The notes beneath the pieces were generated by a model. It had not been told where the DNA came from. It did not search any database and saw only the letters and a list, made by a program, of their open reading frames with translations. Shown here in pieces: positions 13,220 through 24,879 of a DNA stretch of 64,000 bases (position 1 is the stretch's first letter; each line of letters begins with the position of its first letter). Source of the DNA: Delphinapterus leucas (taxonomy: Eukaryota > Chordata > Mammalia > Artiodactyla > Monodontidae); contig NW_022098072.1 in the NCBI RefSeq assembly GCF_002288925.2, positions 25,497,296 to 25,561,295 of the forward strand, in the 5' to 3' direction. The position numbers were made by a program, and so were the translations under genes.

Positions 13220-13542
13220 GGGTTTCCCTGGTGGCTCAGTGGTTGGGAATCCGCCTGCCAAGGCAGGGGACACGGGTTTGAGCCCTGGGCCGGGAGGATC
13301 CCACATGCTGCGGAGCAATGAAGCCCGTGAGCCACAGCTGCTGACCCCGCGTGCCACAAATACTGAAGCCCGCGCGCCTAGAGCCCATGCTCCGCCACAA
13401 GAGAGGCCACCGCAATGAGAAGCCTGCGCACCGCAGCGAAGAGTAGCCCCCGCTTGCCACAACCAGAGGAAGGCCCGCACGCAGCAACGAAGACCCAACA
13501 CAGCCAAAAATAAAATAAATTAAAAATTTTTTAAAAAAGAAA
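13220..13542 (+). mobile_element. CHR-1-type (long) SINE
   Basis: The 14-bp perfect target duplication GAAAAGCAATTGGA occurs at 13206-13219 and 13543-13556. It shows the full-length CHR-1 body and a TAAAATAAATT tail. Confidence 0.95.
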
Positions 13543-13556
13543 GAAAAGCAATTGGA

Positions 13557-14422
13557 AATCTCCTTTGGGACCTGATAAGGAACACTGCTGTTCAGGTTCA
13601 GTGGCTTTCTGGGCTTCCATGGGGTCTCTCCCTTTGTCTCCACCAGGAAACTGTTGATATACTTGCCTTCTCACCCCCCAAACTCTGTTGTCCTCTGGAA
13701 AGTCTGATTGCCTTTGAATCTTATAGTGCCCAGGACCAGAGAGCTAGACAAGCCTCATCTTCCCACCTAGCTCCAAGGTTTCTAGTGAGAACCAAAGGAA
13801 ATAAGGTATTCAAAGGTGGTTTGTAAAGCAATACAAGCACAACCCATATAGATAGGTATGATCATAGCATTATTCTTGAGTCTTACTCCATAGCTCCTTT
13901 TCTTGCTTTGTCTCTCTCTCTCATGTATGTATACATAACTGCATAAGTACATGAGTGCTAGGTGAGCACATTTGCAAAGTTTATGCTGCCTTATTTTTAA
14001 AAAGTTCTTCTTATGTCACTGTAAAATTTTTATAAGGTTCAGATTCCAAATAGTACCATTGTACATTTGCAAATGATGCTCAACTCTTCAGTATAAACCA
14101 AGTTAAGAGCAACACATATTGAACAGAACAGGAACTGGAGAAAGTGCTTTTATAATGAGCATCTTTTTTCATCAGCCTCAGCATTCTCAGAACAAATTGA
14201 ATTCAGTAATCCCCATAAGACCTAAAGATGAACTATCTTATATTTTTAAGACAAAGATGAACTCAGTGTCAGGGTTCTTCAAGAATATGATTGCTATTTC
14301 TTTTATTATCATATATAGTACCTTTCCATTGAAAAGCCAAAGGCATTTTACAAAATTTGACAGTGATCCTCACAATGTCCCTCTGAGTCCAGTAAGCTTC
14401 ATTACAAACAATAAATAATAAA
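13557..14422. other. No gene recognised; 5' flank of the L1
   Basis: AT-rich unassigned DNA. The 99-codon + frame at 14119-14418 has no recognisable features. Confidence 0.55.
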
Positions 14423-15780
14423 CTGGAGAGGAGCTTCAAGATGGCAGAAGAGTAAGACACGGAGATCACCTTCCTCCCCACAAATACATCTGAAATACAT
14501 CTACATGTGGAACAACTCCTACAGAACACCCACTGAACGCTGGCAGAAGACGTCAGACCTCCCAAAAGGCAAGAAACTCCCCACGTACCTGGGTAGGGCA
14601 AAAGAAAAAAGAATAAACAGAGACAAAAGGATAGGGACGGGACCTGCACCAGTGGGAGGGAGCTGTGAAGGAGGAAAGGTTTCCACACACCAGGAAGGCC
14701 CTTCACGGGCAGAGACTGTGGGTGGCGGTGGGGCGAAGCTTCGGAGCCAAGGAGGAGGGCGCAGCAACAGGGGTGCGGAGGGCAAAGCGGAGAGATTCCC
14801 GCACAGAGGATCGGTGCCGACCAGCACTCACCAGCCCGAGAGGCTTGTTTGCTAACCCGCCGGGGCGGGCGGGGCTGCGAGCTGAGCCTCGGGCTTCGGA
14901 GCTTAGATCCCAGGGAGAGGACTGGGGTTGGCGGCGTGAACACAGCCTGAAGGGGACTAGTGCGCCACAGCTGGCCGGGAGGGAGTCCGGGAAAAAGTCT
15001 GGACCTGCCGGAGAGGCAAGAGACTTTTTCTTCCCTCTTTGTTTCCTGGTGCGCGAGGAAAGGGGATTCAGAGCGCTGCTTAAAGGAGCTCCAGAGACGG
15101 GCGCGAGCCGCGGCTAAAAGTGCGGACCCCAGAGACGGGCATGAGACGCTAAGGCTGCTGCTGCCGCCACCAAAAGCCTGTGTGCGAGCACAGGTCACTC
15201 TCCACACCTCCCCTCCAGGGAGGCTGTGCAGCCCGCCACTGCCTGGGCTCCGGGATCCAGGGACAACTTCCCCCGGGAGAACACACAGCGCGCCTCAGGC
15301 TGGTGCAATGTCCGGCCGGCCTCTGCCGCTGCAGGCTCGCCCCGCATCCATACCCCTCCCTCCCCCCGGCCTGAGTGAGCCAGAGCCCTCGAATCAGCTG
15401 TTCCTTTAACCCCGTCCTGTCTGGGCGGGAACAGACGCCCTCAGGCGACCTACACTCAGAGGCAGGGCCAAATCCAAAGCTGAGCGCCAGAAGCTGAGCG
15501 AACACAGAAGAGAAAGGGAAATCGCTCCCAGCAGCCTCAGGAGCACCGGATTAAATCTCCACAGTCAACATGATGTACCCTGCATCTGTGGAATACCTGA
15601 ATAGACAACGAATCATCCCAAACTGAGGCGGTGGACTTCAGGAGCAACAATATATATATTTTTTTCCTTTTTCTCTTTTTGTAAGTGTGTATGTGTATGC
15701 TTCTGTGTGTGATTTTTTCTGTATAGCTTTGCTTTTACCATTTGTCCTAGGGTTCTGTCTGTCCGTTTTTTTTTTTTTTC
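14423..15780 (+). promoter_or_regulatory. L1 5' UTR, GC- and CpG-rich promoter region
   Basis: 14640-15420 is much richer in GC and CpG than anything nearby, as expected for the internal promoter of a full-length L1. Open frames in several phases (sense 150 and 149 codons, antisense 312 codons) follow from the base composition. Promoter activity is inferred from the element type. Confidence 0.6.
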
Positions 15781-15784
15781 AGTA

Positions 15785-16010
15785 TATTTATTTATTTATT
15801 TGTTTGTTTGTTTGCTTAGCAGTACTCGGGCCTCTCACTGTTGTGGCCTCTCCCATTGCGGAGCACAGGCTCCGGACGCGCAGGCTCAGCGGCCATGGCA
15901 CACGGGCCTAGCCGCTCCGCGGCATGTGGGATCTTCCCAGACTGGGGCATGAACCCATGTCCCCTGCATCGGCAGGTGGACTCTCAACCACTATGCCACC
16001 AGGGAAGCCC
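15785..16010 (-). mobile_element. CHR-2-type tRNA-derived SINE inserted in the L1 5' UTR
   Basis: The - strand copy has the tRNA-related head at its right end and a T-rich tail at its left. It is flanked by TTCAGTA at 15778-15784 and 16011-16017. It sits inside the L1 and is therefore younger than it. Confidence 0.9.
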
Positions 16011-16700
16011 TTCAGTAGAGTTTTTAGCACTTGTTATCATTGGTGGATTTGTTTTTTGGTTTGGTTGCTCTCTTTCATTTTTTTTATTACTTTTTAAATT
16101 TTTTTTAATTATTAATAATTATTTTTTACTTTAATAACTTTTTTTTTCTTTCTTTTTTTTTTCTCCCTTTTATTCTGAGATGAGTGGATAACAGTATCTT
16201 GGTGCTCCGGCCGGGCATCAGGCCTGGGCCTCTGAGGTGGGAGAGCCAAGTTCAGGACACTGGTCCACCAGAGACCTCCCAGCTCCATGTAATATCAAAC
16301 GGCAAAAATCTCCCAGAGAGCTCCATCTCAATGCCAAGACCCAGCTCCACTCAACGACCAGCAAGCTACAGTGCTGGACACCCTATGCCAAACAACTAGC
16401 AAGACAGGAACACAACCCCACCCATTAGCAGAGAGGCTGCATAATACCATAATAAGGTCACAGACATGTCAAAACAAACCACCAGACACGGTCCTGCCCA
16501 CCAGAAAGACAAGATCCACTGTCATACACCAGAACTCAGGCACCAGTCCCCTGCACCAGGAAGCACTAGTCCCCTGCACCAGGAAGCCTACACAACCCAC
16601 TGAACCAACCTTAGCCACTGGGGGCAGACACCAAAAACAACGGGAACTACGAACCTACAGCCTACGAAAAGGAGACCCCAAACACAGCAAGTTAAGCAAA

Positions 16701-17546
16701 ATGAGAAGACAGAGAAGCACACAGCAGTTGAAGGAGCAAGGTAAAAACCCACCAAACCAAACAAATGAAGAGGAAATAGGCAGTCTACCTGAGAAAGAAT
16801 TCAGAATAATGATAGTAAAGATGATCCAAAATCTTGAAAATAGAATGGAGAAAATACAAGAAACGTTTAACAAGGATCTAGAAGAACTAAAGAGCAAACA
16901 GACAATGAGGAACAACACAATAAATGAAATTAAAAATTCTCTAGAAGGAATCAATAGCAGAATAACTGAGGCAGAAGAACAGATAAGTGACCTGGAAGAT
17001 AAAATAGTGGAAATAACTACTGCAGAGCAGAATAAAGAAAAAAGAATGAAAAGAATTGAGGACAGTCTCAGAGACCTCTGGGACAACATTAAACGCACCA
17101 ACATTCGAATTATAGGGGTCCCAGAAGAAGAGAAAAAGAAAGAGACTGAGAAAATATTTGAAAAGATTACAGTTGAAAACTTCCCTAATATGGGAAAAAA
17201 AAATAGTCAATCAAGTCCAGGAAGTGCAGAGAGTGCCATACAGGATAAATCCAAGGAGAAACACACCAAGACACATATTAATCAAACTATCAAAAATTAA
17301 ATACAAAGAAAAAAATATTAAAAGCAGCAAGGGAAAAACAACAAATAACATACAAGGGAATCCCCATAGGGTTAACAGCTGATCTTTCAGCAGAAACTCT
17401 GCAAGCCAGAAGGGAGTGGCAGGACACATTTAAAGTGATGAAAGGGAAAAACCTACAACCAAGATTACTCTACCCAGCAAGGATCTCATTCAGATTTGAT
17501 GGAGAAATTAAAAGCTTTACAGACAAGCGAAAACTAAGAGAATTCC
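16701..17546 (+). pseudogene. L1 ORF1p (RNA-binding chaperone), frameshifted
   Basis: It starts MRRQRSTQQLKEQ at 16701. A Glu/Lys-rich coiled coil follows (residues about 40-130), then the RRM start IRIIGVPEEEKKK. The first frame stops at 17300. Similarity to ORF1p continues in another frame (NQVQEVQRVPYRINPRRNTP) after a shift in the A tract near 17193. It shifts again at the A tract near 17308 into the C-terminal domain (LTADLSAETLQARREW to [11 protein letters not shown]). Both lesions lie in A runs, so replication or retrotransposition slippage is likely. The natural stop is lost in the deletion at about 17548. Confidence 0.9.
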
Positions 17547-17548
17547 AC

Positions 17549-19412
17549 TAAGATCAGGAACAAGACAAGGTTGCCCACTCTCATCATTATTATTCAACAT
17601 AGTTTTGAAAGTTCTAGCCACAGCAATCAGAGAAGAAAAAGAAATAAAAGGAATCCAAATTGGAAAATAAAAAGTAAAAGTGTCACTGTTTGCAGATGAC
17701 ATGATACTAGACATAGAGAATCCTAAAGATGCTACCAGAAAACTACTAGAGCTAATCAATGAATTTGGTAAAGTAGCAGGATACAAAATTAATGCACTGA
17801 AATCTCTTGCATTCCTATAGACTAATGATGAAAAATCTGAAAGTGAAATTAAGGAAACACTTCCATTTACCATTGCAACAGAAAGAATAAAATACCTAGG
17901 AATAAACCTACCTAAGGAGGTAAAAGACCTGTACTCAGAAAACTATAAGACACTGATGAAAGAAATTAAAGATGATACAGATATATGGAGAGTTATACCA
18001 TATTCTTGGATTGGAAGAATCAACATTGTGAAAATGACTATACTACACAAAGCAATCTACAGATTCAATGCAATCCCTATCAAACTACCACTGGCATTTT
18101 TCACAGAACTAGAGCAAAAAATTTCACAATTTGTATGGAAACACAAAAGACCCTGAATAGCCAAAGCAATCTTGAGAACGAAAAACGGAGCTGGAGGAAT
18201 CAGACTCCCTGACTTCAGACTATACTACAAAGCTACAGTAATCAAGACAGTATGGTACTGGCACAAAAACAGAAATATAGATCAATGGAACAAGATAGAA
18301 AGCCCAGAGATAAACCCATGCACCTATGGTCACCTTATTTTTGATAAAGGAGGCAAGAATATACAATGGAGAAAAGATATCCTCTTCAATAAGTGGAGCT
18401 TGGAAAACTGTACAGTTATATGTAAAAGAATGAAATTAGAATACTCCCTAACACTGTACACAAAAATAAACTCAAAATGGATTAAAGACCTAAATGTAAG
18501 GCCAGACACTATCAAACTCTTAGAGGAAAACATAGGCAGAACACTCTATGACATAAATCACAGCAAGATCCTTTTTGACTCACCTCCTACAGAAATGGAA
18601 ATAAAAACAAAAATAAACAAATGGGACCTAATGAAACTTCACAGCTTTTGCACAGCAAAGGAAACCATAAACAAGATGAAAAGACAACCCTCTGAATGGG
18701 AGAAAATATTTGTAAATGAATCAACGGACAAACGATTAATCTCCAAAATATATAAACAGCTCATGCAGCTCAATATTAAAAAAACAAACAACCCAATCCA
18801 AAAATGGGCAGAAGACCTAAATAGACATTTCTCCAAAGAAGACATACAGATGGCCAAAAGCACATGAAAAGCTGCTCAACATCACTAATTATTAGAGAAA
18901 TGCAAATCAAAACTACAATGAGGTATCACCTCACACCAGTTAGAGTGGGCATCATCAGAAAATCTACAAACAACAAATGCTGGAGAGGGTGTGGAGAAAA
19001 GGGAACCCTCTTGCACTGTTGGTGGGAATGTAAGTTGATACTGCCACTATGGAGAACAGTATGGAGGTTCCTTAAAAAACTAAAAATAGAACTACCATGC
19101 GACCCAGCAATCCCACTTCTGGGCATATACCCTGAGAAAATCATAATTCAAAAAGAATCATGTACCACAATGTTCACTGCAGCTCTATTTACAATAGCCA
19201 GGAAATGGAAGCAACCTAAGTGTCCATTGACAGATGAATGGATAAAGAAGATGTGGCACATATATACAATGGAATATTACTCAGCCGTACGAAGAAACGA
19301 AATTGAGTTATTTGTAGTGAGGTGGATGGACCTAGAGTCTGTCATACAGAGTGAAGTAAGTCAGAAAGAGAAAAACAAATACTGTATGCTAACACATATA
19401 TATGGAATCTAA
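17549..19412 (+). pseudogene. L1 ORF2p remnant: reverse transcriptase palm to C-terminus
   Basis: It enters ORF2 at [11 protein letters not shown] in the reverse transcriptase domain. The active-site FADD is at about 17692-17703. In-frame stops appear at about 17668 and 17818, before the C-terminal third. A frame with [17 protein letters not shown] and the 231-codon run 18172-18867 shifts near 18860 to the frame holding the Cys-rich zinc-knuckle-like region ([18 protein letters not shown]). It ends in YGI at 19412. The endonuclease and N-terminal RT are absent. Confidence 0.92.
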
Positions 19413-19787
19413 AAAAAAAAAAAAAGGTCATGAAGAACCTAGGGGCAGGATGGGAATAAAGACTCAGACCTACTAGAGAATGGACTTGAGGACACAGGGA
19501 GGGGGAAGGGTAAGCTATGACAAAGTGAGAGAGTGGCATGGACATATATACACTACCAAATGTAAAACCGATATCTAGTGGGAAGGAGCTGCATAACACG
19601 GGGAGATCAGCTAGGTGCTTTGTGACCACCTAGAGGGGTGGGATAGGGAGGGTGGGAGGGAGGGAGACGCAAGAGGGAAGAGATATGGGATATATGTATA
19701 TGTATAGCTGATTCACTTTGTTATAAAGCAGAAACTAACACACCATTGTAAAGTAATTATACTCCAATAAAGATGTTAAAAAAAGAC
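19413..19787 (+). other. L1 3' UTR with G-quadruplex-type run
   Basis: It begins with an A15 run, then a G-rich segment. At 19635-19664 there are seven G runs of three or more separated by 1-3 nt. It ends in AATAAAGATGTTA7. G-rich runs in the 3' UTR are a known feature of mammalian L1s. Confidence 0.85.
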
Positions 19788-20758
19788 AATGCCAGGGGAA
19801 TGGATGCAGTAGGTTTATGGTAATCAGTATTGACCTGTGTCTCAATGTGGTCTCTTAGTCCATTGGAGTATTTTCTTCTAATTCCCCTCAATACCATCAG
19901 CACATTTAATAAATATGATCTCTCTAAATAATAATAAACTGCCCTTTATTTTGAAGTGTTTCCTACAGAATTTATTAGCAACATAGTGGATAGTCATGAT
20001 TCATGGATTCCACAGGGAGTTTATTTCATTGGAGTTAGAGAAGATGGTAGATTCCCATGGATCTTGATTTATTGAAATTGTGTTGATTCAAGAAAATACT
20101 TGCATCAAGAACTCCAGTGCATTTGAAAAATATCTCTCATAATTGCTAACATTTACTTTTAAATTGAAAGAAGTATAGACTATGATTACATTACATAAAA
20201 TGATATGGAATGATTATCAAATTTAATGACTCAATGAAGATCTGCAAATCAGATACTGCAGCTACCTACAGGTGTGTCTTCTGACTGAGTACTCTTCATT
20301 TAGTTGTTTTACTAGAGATGCCAGTCAACTGTATGAGCTATTTAGTGACCTGGGCATGGACAGGTCCTCTGAGACAATCAGCTGATCTCTCTTGGGCATT
20401 TCAAGTGGTATATTCCAAGAGAATAAAGTGTTAGCAATGGGGAGAGAAAGTGAAAGGGAGTGAGATAGAAATAGGTCAAGGGTGAGATAAAACTATACAT
20501 GAGCCATGGTTACGAATGAACAGACACTTGAAGATGGAGAAGACTAGAGAATAAAGAAGCCAGTTCACAGGAAAAGAAAATAAAGAAGGCATATGGAGAA
20601 GTGGTGGTGCTCTGTAAATTGTGGAGCACTGCAGCAAAGACATCCCACTGCTGAGGACTCCTGAGAAATCTTGGATTAAGCCCCACCCTTCAGTTTATTC
20701 TTCCTGACAGTTGAGCTTTGACCCTCTTCTGACTCCTCTTTCTGTATATCTGTGACAT
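19788..20758. other. No gene recognised; 3' flank of the L1
   Basis: Unassigned, AT-rich; nothing else seen. Confidence 0.55.
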
Positions 20759-20770
20759 TCCCTTTTCTTT

Positions 20771-20974
20771 TTTCTTTTTTTTGTGGTACACGAGCCTCTC
20801 GCTGCTGTGGCCTCTCCCGTTGCGGAGCACAGGCTCCAGACGCGCAGGCTCAGCGGCCATGGCTCACGGGCCCAGCCGCTCCGCGGCACGTGGGATCCTC
20901 CAGGACCAGGGCACGAACCCGCGTCCCCTGCATCGGCAGGCGGACTCTCAACCACTGTGCCACCAGGGAAGCCC
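20771..20974 (-). mobile_element. CHR-2-type SINE
   Basis: Inverted copy with a T-rich left end; perfect target duplication TCCCTTTTCTTT at 20759-20770 and 20975-20986. Confidence 0.94.
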
Positions 20975-20986
20975 TCCCTTTTCTTT

Positions 20987-23341
20987 ATCCCATTTAGATG
21001 TTCCTAATATCCTGACTCATTTGACTTAGTTTGAGTCTTTGTTCCCGGAAACCAAAAAGTTCCTTAGGACAGTGGTCCTCCTGTCTGATATGGAGTATCA
21101 GATATATTCCTTGCTCAGTGTCCACTTCACCAGGGTATGAATGCAAGCAATAGTCATTCACTTAAAAAACAAAAAAAGGAATATAAAAAAATTCTTCCCA
21201 TGATGTCTTCCAACAATCTGAGATCAACGTCTTCTCTGTAGATGATTCTTAAGGAGGCTAATTTCATCTTTTAGCTGCCAAGCAGGACAAAGTGCCAGCC
21301 TAATAAAAAGGCACAAGGCTGAGGGTGTTGATGCAATCTCAGTGCATTCTCTTTCCAGCCAATTGTTTTTATCCTACCCAATCACATTAGCATCACAACA
21401 CATACTCAAAACATACTGACAATTTATGCTCTGCTTATTCTTCTCCCCAGACACTACTTCTAGAATTGATATTTCCTTTGGCCATCTAATATTCAAGAGT
21501 CATGTAACCATCTTTCATCATCACTCTCTGACTTTGCTTAATGCTCTTTTAAAATTATTAAGTATATAGTTGTCACTATTGAACAAGAAAACTAGAAGGA
21601 CCCATAAAATGTTCACAATTTTCATTAATGTTTACTCTCCTTGGTATTATTTATTAAATAATTAAATTACTATGAGCAGATGGTGATTACAGGGTATAAA
21701 ATGTCAATGTCTATGATATCAAATAAGGATATATTGTTGATAGAATTTAATTTAAGTACTCCTTGTTGATTGGTCCTTTTCCTACAGGAAAAAAAGATAA
21801 CAGGGGTGCCTATTACTACATCCCATTTAGATTAAGTAATGCATTTTCCATATTCAAGAAATCCCGGTGGTGTCATGAGTTAATGGTATGGAAAGTTAGT
21901 AATTTGGGGACATATGGTCAATGTGAAAGATAACTGCCCAGGCATAAAACAGACTAAGATCTAATGGTTTAATGTCTGTAAATAGTTCTTATCTCTTTAG
22001 AGAGAACAACACTGCTGAATCATGAATAGCTGACATCCTTTACATTTCCTTGAGAAAGGGAATGGTTTGAGCATCAAGGATTTCTCATGTTTTACTCCAC
22101 CAATGACCTTTAAAATTATTTTTAAAAATTATTTTAAAATTACCTTAAAATAATTATTAAAATATCTAAAAACTATTTTTCCTCCATGGATTCCTTGTTT
22201 TAAGTCTTTCAAATATATGTATTTAGTTATTAATTTACTGAAAACTTTTATTACTTCAATCTATATTTAATGGTCAATATGGGCTCCTGATTTGCATGAG
22301 AGAACAATCCTTAACATACTGACCTTATAGAATTTCAGTCAGATCAAAAAAATCTTTTAGCTAGTTTGTGCAAACTTTTCTCCTAGGGTTTTTGAGATAT
22401 TGAAAATAGTTAAGAAATTCCATCAATACCTTCTGATATTTCTAGGGAACTGCAGAGTGGAAACCACTGTAGTCACCATCTCTGTGGTCCCTCAGATTTC
22501 CCAGGGCAATCTTGATATCAAATATTCATTTCTAAAGTCAGGTCTGATTTGGGATTTTAATAATATGGTTGTTGCATCTGTTGTTGTAACCAACAGAGGT
22601 TCCTGTCCTTTATCCTTGCTAAAGGAACCTTGATTTGGTAACTCTTTTCCAAGAGGCAACTGCTTTAGAGAAAGCTGACCCCATGGAAGACTCATAATTG
22701 GTTTCCTTTTCCTCATTTGCCTTTGATTGATGTGGCATGTATGCTACTTGGTTCTGTGAAAGAGTACTGAGGGGAAGTCTGCTAATTTAAACCAGTCATG
22801 GTAAGTACATGACAAAAGTTTGACCAGTGAGAAGCCTAACAGGGAAGCTTTATGAAAGGCTTTCTTCATTCTTAAAAAAAATGGAAGGAAGCAAAGATGT
22901 TTCCCTTTTCCTTGTCTTGCCTGTGGAGGTGCTGTGTAGTGATGTTAAACCTGGGGCTGCTGCAGTCATTTTGTGACCATGAGGTAAGTGCTGAAACATT
23001 GACAACTGGCAGGCTAGAATGAAGAAAAAATTCTTGGCCCTGTTGATTTATTAATCAACTTTTTAAACTAACCCTGGAACTTCTCTGTTTCTGGATTTTT
23101 TATGTGATGTGGTTAAAGTCACTTTTAGCTGCATTTTTAAAAAAAGATATTTGTATTTCTTGAGGCTGGAAGTAATTCAACTTGTATATCATATAAATAA
23201 TTATAATTTTAAAAATATTAACAATAAACAAATGTACCCATAGAATTTCAGAGTTGGGAGGGTCTTCAAAGTTCATCTAGTCTAACCATCTGATTATATT
23301 ATGCAAACTGAAAATGTGATGGGTAACCTATAGTCACTATT
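20987..23341. other. No gene recognised, AT-rich
   Basis: Low-GC unassigned DNA with the inverted repeat at 22127-22155. No repeat family or coding signal recognised. 23243-23290 looks like a short MIR-class scrap. Confidence 0.55.
22127..22155. repeat. Short AT inverted repeat
   Basis: AATTATTTTA (22127-22136) and TAAAATAATT (22146-22155) form a perfect 10-bp stem around a 9-nt loop in a very AT-rich stretch. No role can be assigned. Confidence 0.6.
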
Positions 23342-23357
23342 AGAAAATGTTGTGAGA

Positions 23358-23538
23358 CAGATGTAGAGAACAAACATATGGACACCAAGGGGGGAAAGTG
23401 GCGGGATGGGGGGTGGTGGTGGTGGGATGAATTGGGAGATTGGGATTGACATATATACACTAATATGCATAAAATAGATAACTCATAAGAAGCTGCTGTA
23501 TAAAATTGAATTAAATTAAATTTAAAAATTAAAAAAAA
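23358..23538 (+). mobile_element. 5'-truncated L1 3' end, 181 bp, with clear target duplication
   Basis: It contains only L1 3'-UTR sequence, with a G-rich GGGATGGGGGGTGGTGGTGG run at about 23404, and an A-rich tail. The 16-bp perfect duplication AGAAAATGTTGTGAGA occurs at 23342-23357 and 23539-23554, showing a complete insertion rather than a remnant. Confidence 0.88.
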
Positions 23539-23614
23539 AGAAAATGTTGTGAGAATTGGTTTTCACTGACACTCTAAAATGTTCACAATCACCTAAGAGA
23601 TAGTATATTATCTA

Positions 23615-24000
23615 TAAGAGGAGACCTGTTATGAACAGTTACAGTGTCCTTCCCAAATTCATATGTGGTTCATACATGGATATATGAACCACATGTGAAT
23701 TCGGAGATAGGGTCTTTAAAGACGTAATTAAAGTTAACTAAGGTCATGAGGATAAGGCCTTCATCCAATATGGCCTATGTTTTTATAAGAAGAGGAAGGG
23801 ATACCAGGGATGCACTCACAGAGGAAGGACCCTATAAGGGCGATCAACTACAAGCTAAGGAGAGAGGCCTCAGGAGACACTAAACCTGCCAACATCTTGA
23901 TCTTGGACTTCGAGCCTCCAGAACTGTGAGAAAATAAATTTCAGTTGTTTAACCCACCTAGTCTGTGGTATATTATTATGACAGCTCTAACAAACTGATA
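23615..24000 (+). mobile_element. ERVL-MaLR (MLT1-like) LTR
   Basis: Ends with the typical CTTGATCTTGGACTTCGAGC, CCAGAACTGTGAGAAAATAA and GACAGCTCTAACAAACTGAT; a GATAGGGTCTTTAAAGACGT stretch lies upstream. No internal retroviral coding sequence is present. Confidence 0.8.
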
Positions 24001-24004
24001 TAAG

Positions 24005-24480
24005 ATCCAACAAAATTGCTTTAATATAAGCAAATTTATCACTTCATATAATATAGAGAGTTCCAGAGTTAGGACGTTCCCAGGGTTGATTAATTAGCAG
24101 CTCAATAATGTGAACAAGGACCCAGGCTCTTTTCATTTTCCTGCCCTGCCATCCTTAGCATATTGACTTTTAACCCTTAGGCTTGTCTATGCATGAATAC
24201 AAGAGAGCTAATAGCCCCAAGTGTTACCTCTGCACACAGCTGTATAAGAAGCAGAAAAGCAGGCTTCTCCTCATGCAAATCCATTTAAGAGTGAAAAAAA
24301 ACTTCTCCAGTAGTCCCATCCCACCCTCCAAAATCCTCTCCTCAGTCTTAGTCAAAATGGTATCATATGCTTTTGCCTAAGTAGTCCCTTCAAGGAAAAT
24401 GGGATTACTGTGATTGGTTTAGATCAATTGTGAGTCACTTTTTGGGACTGGGATGGGGCCCAGCCCTCCCCTTGAAGCAG
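24005..24480. repeat. Old interspersed repeat (same family as 5455-5870)
   Basis: CAGGGTTGATTAATTAGCAGC, CTGCCATCCTTAGCATATTG and GGGATTACTGTGATTGGTTTA are family landmarks. Directly follows the MaLR LTR. Confidence 0.5.
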
Positions 24481-24879
24481 GTAACTCCTGGGTATCTGTT
24501 AGCCAGGAACTATGGGGTAGGGATGAATCTTGGATAGGCAACCAACAAGATCCCTTTCGTGTGCTTATTCCATGTCCTGCTTTGATCCAATTTACTAGAC
24601 TGGCATGTCTTCTGATATGTAAAATTGCCAGGGCAGGGAAGACAGGACTGCAAGTAACATCCCTTAAGACTCTCCAGCTTTCTTTGACCTTATTCCATGC
24701 TTATTAAGCAGTATTCTCTTGATTAATTATGCTACCTAACTACCTTGATATCTGGTAGGAAGTGCCCTAGTTAGCTGACTGACATAATTAGTATATTCAA
24801 GAGGTGTATCACATGTTATAAATTAATAACTTCATGCTCTGACCTCACATAGCAGTCCCATGTGTGTAATTGGAGTAAT

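Larger units (their letters stand above)
14423..19787 (+). mobile_element. L1 retrotransposon, nearly full length, internally deleted
   Basis: The 5' end is the artiodactyl/cetacean type (GAGCTTCAAGATGGCAGAAG at 14431). Next come a GC-rich 5' UTR to about 16700, ORF1, the 3' part of ORF2, a 3' UTR with a G-rich run, and a terminal AATAAAGATGTT followed by A7 at 19780-19786. A deletion near 17548 removes the end of ORF1, the ORF1-ORF2 spacer, the whole endonuclease domain and the N-terminal reverse transcriptase, about 2 kb by comparison with intact L1. Several stops and frameshifts remain, so it cannot move by itself. I found no convincing target-site duplication at its ends. Confidence 0.95.

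Noticed and set aside
13184..13643. 107- and 135-codon - frames
   Set aside because: Translations of the CHR-1 SINE at 13220-13542.
14400..14423. Target-site duplication for the 14.4-kb L1
   Set aside because: I compared the flank left of 14423 with the sequence right of 19787 and found no convincing direct repeat.
14269..15207. 312-codon - frame as a protein gene
   Set aside because: It lies antisense to the L1 5' UTR, crosses the L1 border into AT-rich flank, and has a Pro/Ser/Leu-rich composition expected from GC-rich non-coding DNA.
16371..16700. N-terminal extension of L1 ORF1 by 110 codons
   Set aside because: This is 5'-UTR sequence that happens to be open. ORF1p homology starts at MRRQ at 16701.
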